A model generated the notes under the pieces. That model was not told the origin of the DNA. It saw only the letters and a program-made list of their open reading frames with translations, and ran no database searches. Positions 1-7,345 of a stretch of 17,359 nt of DNA are shown piece after piece. This stretch comes from JAQVWU01 sp964628455 (GTDB lineage: Bacteria > Bacillota > Clostridia > Oscillospirales > CAG-272), in assembly GCA_964628455.1 (NCBI GenBank), contig CAZVPD010000076.1, positions 1 to 17,359 of the forward strand. The letters are read 5' to 3'. A program made the position numbers and the translations under genes. The stretch's first letter is position 1. Each line of letters begins with the position of its first letter.

Positions 1-1522
1 CGTAGTATCGGTACAGCCTCCAGACAAGAACAATCTGATCGCCTGCCCAGTCGGGATTTCCGCCGTCGCCGGCTATATCCTCTGCCCATTTTGTATAGTA
101 GGATAACATATCGAAATTATATACGGCGGCTTCTTCGGTTGTCTGCGAATCCATCGAACAGGGGGTTCTTTCGTCGCGCATCGGGCAGTCTGTCGGTATG
201 CTCATGAAATTTGCCCGCATGCTGCGCAGGCAGTGTTCGTGAATCCGGTTCACGGCTGCATCGGAACATCCGAAGCTTCCCGTTGCGCGTAAATCCGCGC
301 AGAAGGCACAGGCGGTTATGTCAAAGGACACAGCGTTTTTTAAACCGCTGACACGGACATAACGAAACCCGTGATAAGTGTAAACGGGGTTCCATTTTTC
401 GCGCCCGGCGCCGGAACAGATATAAACGTCGGTGGCAAGTGCGGCGCGGTTCGTCTTCGGGTTCCAGCTGCCGTCGGGTTCAACCGTTTCGGCGAACTCC
501 AGAGTAATACGGGTCCCGCGTTCGGCTTCCACAGTGATTTCGGCAAATCCCGCAATATTGACTCCGAAGTCAAAAATCGTTTGATCCCCTGTTTCCCAGG
601 AGGAGACAGGCGCGATCGAATCATACGGAACGATGTTCGGCATGGTATCGGGAAAGAGCGTTCCCGACGGCGCAAGACTGTTATCCGCCGTAACACCGTG
701 AACCGTAAAACCGTTTGCCGCGGCATTATATGTTTCACCGTTGTAGATATCGCACATCTCTGTTTTTCCCGTACGGATGCTCCAGTTTGCATCGGTGGCG
801 AAGTGCGTGACTCTTCCGTCTTCAAATGTGATGAGGAACACTCCGCGCACACCCTTTTTGCCCATAAAACGCCAGCCCCATTTGGAATAGGTTTCACCGT
901 ATCCCGCTCCGGCGTAAATTTCAATCAGGTTCTTTTCATCGCCGGACAGCTGCTCCGTTATATCATAGGTCTGATACAGACAGCGTTTATCGTATCGGGT
1001 ATTCGGAGGGGAAAGCAGCCGGTCGGAACAGCGTTTTTTATTGACGTACAGATATGAAAATCCGAAACTGTATATATATGCGCGCGCCGATTTGATTCTT
1101 CCGGACATCCGTTCGGTTTCGTTAAAAAAAACGGGGGCTGCCGTTTCTTCGTCCTTGTCCGTTATCCAGTATGAACCGTAAGAATCCCAAAGTCCGGGGT
1201 CAAGCAGCGCGGTTTCGAAAAACGCAGGACGCGACGCTGCCGTCTGTCCGTCATTTCCCGCTGCCGTAACGCGCCACCAGTATAACCGGGACGATTCCGG
1301 TTTCATGAAACTGCCCAGGTCGTAATTCATTTCGCCGGATACAACGGTGCCGCTGTCATATACCGGCATGAGAAAATCTTTATCGAGAGACACCTCGATC
1401 CTAAAAGTGCTTTGCGTCAGATCGCGGCGGTAATCCGTCGAATAATTCCAGGAAAGAACAACGTCATAGCCTGTCCCGGCCGGATTGATCCGGCCGTTGC
1501 AAAAAAGTTCGTTGATTATCAT
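1..1522 (-). CDS. GH78-type alpha-L-rhamnosidase, C-terminus cut by window edge
   Basis: Probably removes terminal alpha-L-rhamnose from oligosaccharides or glycosides. The first 507 residues are visible; GH78 enzymes are commonly much longer, so the rest of the catalytic (alpha/alpha)6 barrel lies beyond base 1. In order I see a fibronectin-like N-terminal region (about 1-105), a jelly-roll part containing the family-like GETYNA segment (263-268) and FDFGVNIAGF (317-326), a second beta domain ending near YHGFRYVRVSGL (383-394), and the barrel start with PTDCPMRDER (443-452). That last motif is the GH78 signature holding the acidic catalytic residues; Asp450, Glu451 and a later Asp458 are kept. 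The usual Gly-Trp after DER is replaced by Pro-Cys-Ser-Met, so the enzyme is divergent. There is no signal peptide, so it is likely cytoplasmic. ATG was chosen because GGAG lies 6 bases upstream (1529-1532). It follows rnfB by 63 bases on the same strand with no clear terminator between. Family is fairly sure; exact substrate is not. Confidence 0.85.
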   Translation of the reverse strand, partial: MIINELFCNGRINPAGTGYDVVLSWNYSTDYRRDLTQSTFRIEVSLDKDFLMPVYDSGTVVSGEMNYDLGSFMKPESSRLYWWRVTAAGNDGQTAASRPAFFETALLDPGLWDSYGSYWITDKDEETAAPVFFNETERMSGRIKSARAYIYSFGFSYLYVNKKRCSDRLLSPPNTRYDKRCLYQTYDITEQLSGDEKNLIEIYAGAGYGETYSKWGWRFMGKKGVRGVFLITFEDGRVTHFATDANWSIRTGKTEMCDIYNGETYNAAANGFTVHGVTADNSLAPSGTLFPDTMPNIVPYDSIAPVSSWETGDQTIFDFGVNIAGFAEITVEAERGTRITLEFAETVEPDGSWNPKTNRAALATDVYICSGAGREKWNPVYTYHGFRYVRVSGLKNAVSFDITACAFCADLRATGSFGCSDAAVNRIHEHCLRSMRANFMSIPTDCPMRDERTPCSMDSQTTEEAAVYNFDMLSYYTKWAEDIAGDGGNPDWAGDQIVLVWRLYRYY

Positions 1523-1585
1523 ATTATACTCCGTCAAGGTTTTCCGGGCTTTCGAATAACAGATCAAAGTCGGGAATATATTTGC

Positions 1586-2440
1586 TTATATTTGATCCGC
1601 TTTTTCTTTTTCCGTTATTTTTATGGTCAGATCGCGGCTTTGCGTTTTGCCCGACCAGATGATTTTACGGGGACATACCTCAACGCATTTGTCGCAGGCT
1701 ATGCATTTCGAATAGTCGATGGCTGCCACGTAATCGTTTACTTTTATAGCGCCCGTCGGACAGTTTTTCTCGCAAAGCTTGCAGCTGATACAGCCTACTT
1801 CACAGTATTTACGCGTTTCGGCGCCTTTATCCGTCGACATGCATCCGACCCAGTGCGCGCTGTCGAAGGGTATCAGCTTGATGATGTTTTTGGGACATGC
1901 GGCCACGCAGGCTCCGCATCCTTTGCATTTTTTATAATCGACGGCGGCAACGCCGTCCTTTATTTTCATGGCGTCGAATTTACATGCGGCAACGCAGCTG
2001 CCTTTTCCGATACATCCGTTCGGGCATAGTTTGTCCCCGCCGCCCATGCGGACAGCCGACAGACAGTCATGTGCGCCGGCGTAGATATATTTCTTCTTTG
2101 CATACTGGGCGGTTCCGCTGCACATGACCTGAGCGCGAAGTCGGACAGCCGAGTCGGATTCAACTCCCATAATAGCGCTGACCGCTTTGGCGGTTTCCGC
2201 GCCACCGGCTACGCATGCGTTGGTTTTTGCTTCACCTGCGACGATCGCTTTGGCAAGCGCCTCACAGCTGACATAACCGCAGCCGCCGCAGTTTGCTCCG
2301 GGCAGGGCTTCTTTGACGGTATCGGTCCGTTCGTCTGTTTTCACTTCGAAAACTTTCGAAGCGAATGCGAGTATCAGCCCGAGCACGCTGCCGATCACCG
2401 CAAACAATAAAAATGCCGACAGAATATTCGTAAAATCCAT
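1586..2440 (-). CDS. rnfB: Rnf complex iron-sulfur subunit RnfB
   Basis: Electron-entry subunit of the membrane ferredoxin:NAD+ oxidoreductase; it takes electrons from reduced ferredoxin on the cytoplasmic side. A single N-terminal membrane helix (about 5-28) is followed by the RnfB/NqrF-type Fe-S domain with Cys51, Cys54, Cys59 and Cys76. After a linker come several cysteine groups: Cys139/143/149/153, Cys172/175/178/182, Cys213/217/220/223/227 and Cys246/249/252/256. This makes at least four ferredoxin-like [4Fe-4S] sites in addition to the N-terminal one, as in the longer clostridial RnfB proteins (family knowledge). At 284 residues it is complete. It is the last gene of the rnf operon and starts 12 bases after rnfA, with GGGGG at 2447-2451 as ribosome binding site. 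Confidence 0.97.
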   Translation of the reverse strand: MDFTNILSAFLLFAVIGSVLGLILAFASKVFEVKTDERTDTVKEALPGANCGGCGYVSCEALAKAIVAGEAKTNACVAGGAETAKAVSAIMGVESDSAVRLRAQVMCSGTAQYAKKKYIYAGAHDCLSAVRMGGGDKLCPNGCIGKGSCVAACKFDAMKIKDGVAAVDYKKCKGCGACVAACPKNIIKLIPFDSAHWVGCMSTDKGAETRKYCEVGCISCKLCEKNCPTGAIKVNDYVAAIDYSKCIACDKCVEVCPRKIIWSGKTQSRDLTIKITEKEKADQI

Positions 2441-2452
2441 TTTTATCCCCCG

Positions 2453-3034
2453 TCAGAAGCTCATACCGGCAAAGCCCGAAAAAGCCATAGCTATCAGACC
2501 TGCGGTAATTAATGTGATCGGTATGCCTTTGAAGCATTTCGGCGGTTCCGCAAGTTCGACGCGGGCGCGGACGCCGGCAAATATTACGATCGCCAGAGTG
2601 AAACCCACTGCCGACGAAAATCCGAAAGTGACCGAGTAGATGAAATTATGACCCTTCTGGATGTTAAGAAGCGCGGCTCCGAGTACTGCGCAGTTGGTGG
2701 TGATCAGCGGGAGATAAATTCCGAGTGCGTTATACAGCGCGGGAACAAATTTGCGCAGGAACATTTCGATGAACTGCACAATGGCCGCTATGACGAAAAT
2801 AAAGGCGATCGTTTTAAAATACTCCAGACCGAAGGGCTGCAGGATATAGGTATATACCAGATAAGTCACGGCGCTGGAAATGGTCATGACGAATATGACC
2901 GCAAAGCCCATTCCGAGCGCTGTGCCGGGCTTTGTAGATACTCCTATAAACGGGCAGATCCCCAAAAAACGGGAGAAAATAAAATTTTCTATCAGGACTG
3001 CCGAAAGCATAAGCAGCATTAATTCAACAATCAT
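2453..3034 (-). CDS. rnfA: Rnf complex membrane subunit RnfA
   Basis: Integral membrane subunit, 193 residues with about six hydrophobic helices, which forms the pseudo-symmetric membrane core with RnfE. Two conserved half-membrane motifs are visible: FLGICPF with Cys27, and TTNCAVLGAAL with Cys115. In the related Rnf/Nqr structures the equivalent cysteines, together with those of RnfE (NqrD/NqrE pair), bind an iron-sulfur centre inside the membrane. The length is normal for the family. The ATG overlaps the rnfE stop by four bases (ATGA type), which implies translational coupling; a G-rich Shine-Dalgarno sits inside the end of rnfE. No oddity was seen. Confidence 0.97.
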   Translation of the reverse strand: MIVELMLLMLSAVLIENFIFSRFLGICPFIGVSTKPGTALGMGFAVIFVMTISSAVTYLVYTYILQPFGLEYFKTIAFIFVIAAIVQFIEMFLRKFVPALYNALGIYLPLITTNCAVLGAALLNIQKGHNFIYSVTFGFSSAVGFTLAIVIFAGVRARVELAEPPKCFKGIPITLITAGLIAMAFSGFAGMSF

Positions 3035-3996
3035 TGCAGGTCACCCCCGGTTTTTTCTTCCGTGCTTTTTTCGGTCTGATCGGGATTTTCGGTTTTTGTT
3101 TTTTGATCATCGGATGCTGTCTGCGTGTCCGGGAGTCCGTTTGTTTCTTTACCGGCTTCGTTATCAGCCTTCGGAGTTTCTTTTTGACCGGACCCGGTTT
3201 CACGCTCTTGTTGTTCGGCTCTTTCTTTCGCTTCCGCTTTATCGGCCGCCTTGTTTTCGGATCTTGATTTTGCTTCGGCAATCCGTTTTTCTTTTTCCGC
3301 AGCTTTTTTTATGCTGTGTGCGGCTTTTTCGGCGTCCGCAAGGTCTTTGGGCTTTTTTGTCCTGATCTTCTGCATAAAAGCGATCAGGCATCCGAGTGTT
3401 ATAAATGCTCCGGGGGGCATGATAAACAGCAGCGCCGGCTGATAATCCGCTCCGAAAACAGGATATCCCGCAAATGTTCCGGCTCCGATCAGCTCTCGGA
3501 TTGCTGCCAAACAAATCAGTCCGAATGAAAAGCCGACGCCCATGGCCAGTCCGTCAATAACCGACGGCAGCGGACTGTTTTTGGATGCGAACATCTCGGC
3601 ACGCGCCAGTATGATGCAGTTGACAACGATCAGCGGAATGAAAACGCCGAGAGAACGGTCAAGTGCCGGAAAGTAAGCTTTCATGATCAATTCGACCGCG
3701 CTGACAAAACCCGATATGACCAGGATGAACGCCGCTATTCTGACCTGCTTCGGGATGAAGCGCCTCAGAAGCGAAATCAGAAGGTTCGAACAGATAAGCA
3801 CCGCTGTCGCGGCAATCCCCATGCCGATCGCATTGACGACCGACGTGGAAACCGCCAGAGTGGGACATGTTCCGAGCAGTTGTACCAGTATGGGATTGTT
3901 TTCGAAAATGCCGTCTTTAAGCTGTCTGACCAACATCCTCAGTAAATCACGAGCTTTGATTTTCAGGGCATCAAGGCTATTCTGTGACTTGTCCAT
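3031..3996 (-). CDS. rnfE: Rnf complex membrane subunit RnfE with a long charged C-terminal tail
   Basis: Membrane core subunit paired with RnfA. Residues about 1-212 are the normal RnfE/NqrD body with roughly six helices and the cysteine motifs LLGTCPTLAV (Cys44) and VNCIILARAE (Cys127). After KIRTKKP the chain continues for about 109 more residues, rich in Lys, Glu, Ala, then Asp, Thr and Gln, with no hydrophobic stretch. Family members normally end near residue 200-230, so this tail is extra; it looks like a helical, then disordered, cytoplasmic extension. The start at 3996 (321 residues) is preferred over an in-frame ATG at 4029 because AAGGGGG (4005-4011) lies 8 bases before it, while the longer start has no ribosome binding site. 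The gene overlaps the 3' end of rnfG by 20 bases and ends in an ATGA overlap with rnfA. Confidence 0.93.
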   Translation of the reverse strand: MDKSQNSLDALKIKARDLLRMLVRQLKDGIFENNPILVQLLGTCPTLAVSTSVVNAIGMGIAATAVLICSNLLISLLRRFIPKQVRIAAFILVISGFVSAVELIMKAYFPALDRSLGVFIPLIVVNCIILARAEMFASKNSPLPSVIDGLAMGVGFSFGLICLAAIRELIGAGTFAGYPVFGADYQPALLFIMPPGAFITLGCLIAFMQKIRTKKPKDLADAEKAAHSIKKAAEKEKRIAEAKSRSENKAADKAEAKERAEQQERETGSGQKETPKADNEAGKETNGLPDTQTASDDQKTKTENPDQTEKSTEEKTGGDLQ

Positions 3997-4612
3997 CCGA
4001 TGCGCCCCCTTCCGTTCCGTCTGTCTCATCGCCGTTTGCTGCCGTGTCCTGCGATACCGCCGATGTTTTTTCGGACTTTATGATGTCGGATGCAAGCGCG
4101 GCGTTCACGCCCTCCAGCAGCGCGCGTGAACTGATGGTTGCGCCTGAAATCGCATCGATTTCGTTGTTCAGAGTCATACCGGCAGCCTTGCCGATATACT
4201 GGGCCGTGTATCCCGCATCATTGATCAGGCTTCCGAGACCGGCTGTTTCCGAACTCGAAAGAATTTTAATGCCGATGCACTGTCCGGCCGTATCAGCTCC
4301 GACGACGAATTTTATTTCTTCTTTGAATCCTTTGACCGTTACAAATACGCAGTAACCGATATTTTGTCCCCCGGTATCCGCGACGCGCCAGATATCGGTG
4401 ACGGGAAGCGTATATTCCGCATCGATTTTCTCGAATGTTTTGCCTTCGGTAAAAATTTCGCCTATCGCGTTATTTGTATCTATCCGCAGATTTTCCGCGA
4501 TCCGGTCCGCCGTAAATCCGTTGACAACAGAAAGCATCAGCGCTGTCAGGGATGCGATCACAGTCAGAACCGCTGCTGTCTTAAAATAAAATACGATATT
4601 GTTATTTTTCAT
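3977..4612 (-). CDS. rnfG: Rnf complex flavoprotein subunit RnfG
   Basis: Carries a covalently bound FMN on the outer face of the membrane and passes electrons within the Rnf complex. One N-terminal hydrophobic helix (about 11-31) anchors it; an FMN-binding domain follows. The ApbE-type flavin attachment motif is visible as Asp153-Ala-Ile-Ser-Gly-Ala-Thr159, with Thr159 as the expected FMN acceptor. A conserved SSETAGLGS segment (119-127) lies upstream, as in the family. The last 35 or so residues are a low-complexity tail rich in Asp, Glu, Gly, Ser and Thr with no known role. It overlaps the rnfD end by 11 bases and the rnfE start by 20, so it belongs to a coupled operon. No apbE flavin transferase gene is in the window; one would be needed elsewhere. 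Confidence 0.96.
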   Translation of the reverse strand: MKNNNIVFYFKTAAVLTVIASLTALMLSVVNGFTADRIAENLRIDTNNAIGEIFTEGKTFEKIDAEYTLPVTDIWRVADTGGQNIGYCVFVTVKGFKEEIKFVVGADTAGQCIGIKILSSSETAGLGSLINDAGYTAQYIGKAAGMTLNNEIDAISGATISSRALLEGVNAALASDIIKSEKTSAVSQDTAANGDETDGTEGGASDGQVTE

Positions 4613-5741
4613 TCTTTACGGCACCCCCGAATTTCACCGGTTTGGTAAATCTGTCAAGATACCATACCAGCAGGTTCATAATCATAATGGCAAAGGACAC
4701 GCCCTCCGAATATCCGCCGAAATACCGTATCATAACGGTAATCAGACCGCAGCCTGCACCGTATATCAGTTTTCCCCGTGCAGTCAGCGGTGATGTCGCA
4801 TAATCGGTCGCCATAAAAAACGCGCCCAGAATCAGGCCGCCGCTCAGTATCTGATACAGCATAAACTGCAGTGCATTGGAATGGGCCGGAAGCAAAAAGG
4901 TGACTGCCGCCACGGAAACAATAAACGCAGCCGGAATATGCCATGATATGACATGCCTTATCAGGAGATAAAGTCCGCCTGCGGCGAGCAACAGCGCCGA
5001 AACCTCCCCGATCACACCCGGGCAGTTGCCTATAAGAAGATCAAACAGCGATATTTCGGGTATAACGCCTGTTTTGAGCGCTGCAAGCGGAGTCGCCGCC
5101 GAGACCGCGTCAACCGAAACAGCAGTTGCCGACCAGACCGAAAAAGGTTCGGGAATAACCGAAATCTCTTTTGTCCATGATGAAAATATAAACACACGCG
5201 CCGCTATGGCGGGATTTATGATATTCTTTCCGATGCCTCCGAAAAGCTGCTTTACCAGAACGATGGCAAACAGCGCGCCCAAAACCGGGATCCAAAGCGA
5301 AGCAGTTACCGGAAGGTTAAAGGCGATCAGCACCCCCGTAACGACAGCGGAAAAATCGCCGATTGTCACCGGTTTACGCATGATCAGCTGATACCACATT
5401 TCAAACAGCACACAGGATGCCACCGATACAACCGTCAGTGTCAGAGCTCGCCAGCCGAATACATATACCGCCCAGATCAAAGCAGGGGTCAAAGCTATCA
5501 GCACGTCCAGCATCAGTGCGCGCGTATTGTCGGGATTTTTTATATGGGGCGACGGCGAAACGGTAAGCATCAGATTTTCGCTGAAACGTGCCGTCCTTTC
5601 GATGATGGTTTCACTGCGTGAGTCAGAACCGGATATGCTTTTTTTCTCTTTCCCGTTTTCTGTTTCGGCGCTGTCCTGACCGATGTTTTTATCGGTTTCG
5701 GGCACTGCGTCCGCATTGTTACTTTTCCTGTTGTTTTTCAT
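4602..5741 (-). CDS. rnfD: Rnf complex membrane flavoprotein subunit RnfD
   Basis: Polytopic membrane subunit of the NqrB/RnfD family, thought to take part in ion translocation and carrying a covalent FMN. Residues 58-379 match the usual protein: a start around SPSPHIKNP (62-70), then about nine to ten hydrophobic helices. The flavinylation motif is Asp211-Ala-Val-Ser-Ala-Ala-Thr217-Pro-Leu, with Thr217 as expected FMN site; the Gly of the standard SGAT motif is Ala here. Residues 1-57 are an extra hydrophilic, charged stretch. The alternative start at Met58 (5570) has no Shine-Dalgarno, whereas GAGGG lies upstream of 5741, so the longer form is kept with some caution. It overlaps rnfC by 23 bases. 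Confidence 0.94.
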   Translation of the reverse strand: MKNNRKSNNADAVPETDKNIGQDSAETENGKEKKSISGSDSRSETIIERTARFSENLMLTVSPSPHIKNPDNTRALMLDVLIALTPALIWAVYVFGWRALTLTVVSVASCVLFEMWYQLIMRKPVTIGDFSAVVTGVLIAFNLPVTASLWIPVLGALFAIVLVKQLFGGIGKNIINPAIAARVFIFSSWTKEISVIPEPFSVWSATAVSVDAVSAATPLAALKTGVIPEISLFDLLIGNCPGVIGEVSALLLAAGGLYLLIRHVISWHIPAAFIVSVAAVTFLLPAHSNALQFMLYQILSGGLILGAFFMATDYATSPLTARGKLIYGAGCGLITVMIRYFGGYSEGVSFAIMIMNLLVWYLDRFTKPVKFGGAVKNEK

Positions 5742-7128
5742 TGCCGCTTTCAGCCCTCTTTCTCTCGGATATCTGTTTTTGCTCCTCTGCGATTTTTTTC
5801 GCGGCTTCTGTTTTATGCTTTTCGATCAATGCCGCTTTTGCTGCCCTGATATCCTGAACGATGGGAACTTTACCGGGGCAGTTATAAGCGCATGCGCCGC
5901 ATTCGACACAGGACATCACGTCGAAATCCTCGCATTTATCATAACTCCCTGCGTTCGAAAAAGCGGAAAGATATACGGGCATCAGATGCATGGGGCATCC
6001 TTCAACGCAGCGTCCGCAGCGAATGCATGCCGAAGCCTCTGAATATATGTTCTGATAACGCGATGAGAACACCAGAAGTCCCGAGGTTCCCTTTGTCACG
6101 GGAGCATCGATATCCCAGGCCGCATTTCCCATCATGGGTCCTCCGGCTATTATTTTATACGGCCGCTTTTTTAATCCTCCGCAGAAATTGATCAGATCGC
6201 GATAAGAAGTTCCTATCGTTACCGATACGTTTTTGGGCGTTTTTATACAATCGCCGTCAACCGTCACGATACGCTCCACAAGGGGCATTCCGGTGATAAA
6301 GGCGTTGAAGACGGCTGAACATGTTTCGGCATTGAAAATAACACAGCCGAGGTCTGACGGCAGTTTCCCCGAAGGCAGTTCCGAACCGGTAATCGCATAA
6401 ATCAACTGGCGTTCGTCCCCCTGAGGATATTTGGTTTTCATGATTTTCACTTTGATCAGATCGCTGTCCGCAAGCAGTTCTTCCAGCCTGTTTATTGCAT
6501 CGATCTTATTATCCTCGACCGCTATGAAACCTTGCCTGAGGCTTAAAGCCTTGAGCAGTATCTTTGTCCCGTTTATAACTTTATCCGGGTGCTCCAACAG
6601 AAGCCGGTGGTTGGCTGTTAAATAAGGTTCGCATTCCGCGCAGTTTATGATCAGTGTATTCACTTTCCCCACAGCCGAATTGATCTTGGCGTATGTCGGA
6701 AAAGTCGCTCCTCCCATTCCGGAAATACCGGCTTTCCGGACAATATCCGTGATTTCTTCGGGTGAAGTATCGGAGAGTTTCTTTGTGAACGGTATCACTT
6801 CGGGTGATTTTCTTTCCTCAAAATCGTTTTTAATAACAATATGCTTTATTTTTGCTCCGAATACATTGATTTTTTCTTCTATTGCAGTGACTTTACCCGA
6901 GACACCCGAATGAACGGGACAGCCCAAACCTGCGGCAACGTCTCCGATGCACTGCCCGTAATCCACAATGTCTCCGACCTTCACTTTCGGAACGCACGGA
7001 GCGCCTATATGCTGCAGTACCGGCACCGACAACCGTTCGGGTGCAGGCATGCGCTGTATCTGACAGTTCCGCGTGTTTTTAAATTCCTCGGCATGGATAC
7101 CGCCCCGAAAAGTCAATCTGCGAGTCAA
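5719..7128 (-). CDS. rnfC: Rnf complex NADH-linked subunit RnfC
   Basis: Peripheral cytoplasmic subunit, 469 residues, where NAD+ is reduced; related to the flavin/NADH-binding NuoF protein of complex I. It starts with the family-typical FRGGIH (7-12), has a lipoyl-like region around LGCPVHSGVSGKV, then GMGGATFPT (137-145) and NCAECEPY (162-169) for FMN and NADH binding. Two [4Fe-4S] motifs follow: Cys368/371/374/378 and Cys407/410/413/417. The last 45 residues are a charged Lys/Glu/Ala helix. The start is TTG, supported by AGGTG at 7136-7140 seven bases upstream and by the expected family N-terminus. It is the first gene of the rnf operon and sits about 77 bases downstream of a predicted start of transcription. 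Confidence 0.97.
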   Translation of the reverse strand: MTRRLTFRGGIHAEEFKNTRNCQIQRMPAPERLSVPVLQHIGAPCVPKVKVGDIVDYGQCIGDVAAGLGCPVHSGVSGKVTAIEEKINVFGAKIKHIVIKNDFEERKSPEVIPFTKKLSDTSPEEITDIVRKAGISGMGGATFPTYAKINSAVGKVNTLIINCAECEPYLTANHRLLLEHPDKVINGTKILLKALSLRQGFIAVEDNKIDAINRLEELLADSDLIKVKIMKTKYPQGDERQLIYAITGSELPSGKLPSDLGCVIFNAETCSAVFNAFITGMPLVERIVTVDGDCIKTPKNVSVTIGTSYRDLINFCGGLKKRPYKIIAGGPMMGNAAWDIDAPVTKGTSGLLVFSSRYQNIYSEASACIRCGRCVEGCPMHLMPVYLSAFSNAGSYDKCEDFDVMSCVECGACAYNCPGKVPIVQDIRAAKAALIEKHKTEAAKKIAEEQKQISERKRAESGNEKQQEK

Positions 7129-7135
7129 AATATTT

Positions 7136-7140
7136 CACCT
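7136..7140 (-). promoter_or_regulatory. Ribosome binding site fixing the TTG start of rnfC
   Basis: AGGTG lies exactly seven bases before TTG at 7128. No ATG or GTG in the right frame is close enough to compete, and the protein read from TTG begins as RnfC proteins do. Confidence 0.8.
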
Positions 7141-7186
7141 CTGTTTTTGGATAATTATTTATATATGCCTGATAGAATCGTCTTTT

Positions 7187-7204
7187 TTTGAATCATTTGA
7201 ATCA
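7187..7204. repeat. Perfect tandem 9-bp repeat at the rnfC transcription start, possible operator
   Basis: TTTGAATCA occurs twice back to back on the plus strand (TGATTCAAA twice on the coding strand). It lies directly downstream of the predicted -10 box of the rnf promoter, over the expected start of transcription. Partly symmetric TTTGA-N-TCAAA elements are embedded in it. A role as repressor site is inferred only from position; no regulator gene is in view. Confidence 0.5.
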
Positions 7205-7210
7205 AAGGAT

Positions 7211-7239
7211 ATTATATATCATCCGGTGCCGAAAATCAA
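7211..7239 (-). promoter_or_regulatory. Predicted sigma-A promoter of the rnf operon
   Basis: On the minus strand, TTGATT (7234-7239) and TATAAT (7211-7216) are separated by exactly 17 bases. The -10 box is perfect and the -35 box matches four of six. Transcription should begin near 7205, giving a leader of about 77 bases before the rnfC TTG codon. No better pair was found in 7129-7345. Confidence 0.65.
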
Positions 7240-7252
7240 GGATATTTCCGGC
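7228..7252. repeat. Inverted repeat overlapping the -35 box of the rnf promoter
   Basis: GCCGAAAAT (7228-7236) and ATTTCCGGC (7244-7252) pair over nine positions with one G-T wobble and a seven-base centre. No T-tract follows on either strand, so it is not a standard terminator. Its position across the -35 box suits a dyad protein-binding site, but it may be chance. Confidence 0.35.
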
Positions 7253-7285
7253 AAGGATCCATTTATTCTTTGTCTCAAAATCCGA

Positions 7286-7311
7286 GGCGTATTGCTTTCC
7301 CGCAACACGCC
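7286..7311 (-). terminator. Possible terminator after the NagB-like gene
   Basis: GGCGTGTTGC and GCAATACGCC form a ten-position stem with one G-T wobble and a six-base loop, 35 bases past the stop codon at 7346. The following minus-strand bases contain only TTTT after a four-base gap, so the U-tract is weak. It would separate this two-gene unit from the rnf operon. Confidence 0.4.
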
Positions 7312-7345
7312 CGCTGTAAATATATATTTTTCGTTTTCAAGGCGT

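Noticed and set aside
340..924. Open frame of 194 codons on the minus strand in another frame
   Set aside because: The true rhamnosidase reading frame runs through here without a stop to the window edge.
371..1057. Open frame of 228 codons on the plus strand
   Set aside because: It is antisense to the GH78 gene, whose protein has proper family motifs throughout; composition is Arg-rich and unlike a real protein.
1412..2029. Open frame of 205 codons on the plus strand
   Set aside because: It spans antisense of both rnfB and the rhamnosidase start and matches nothing.
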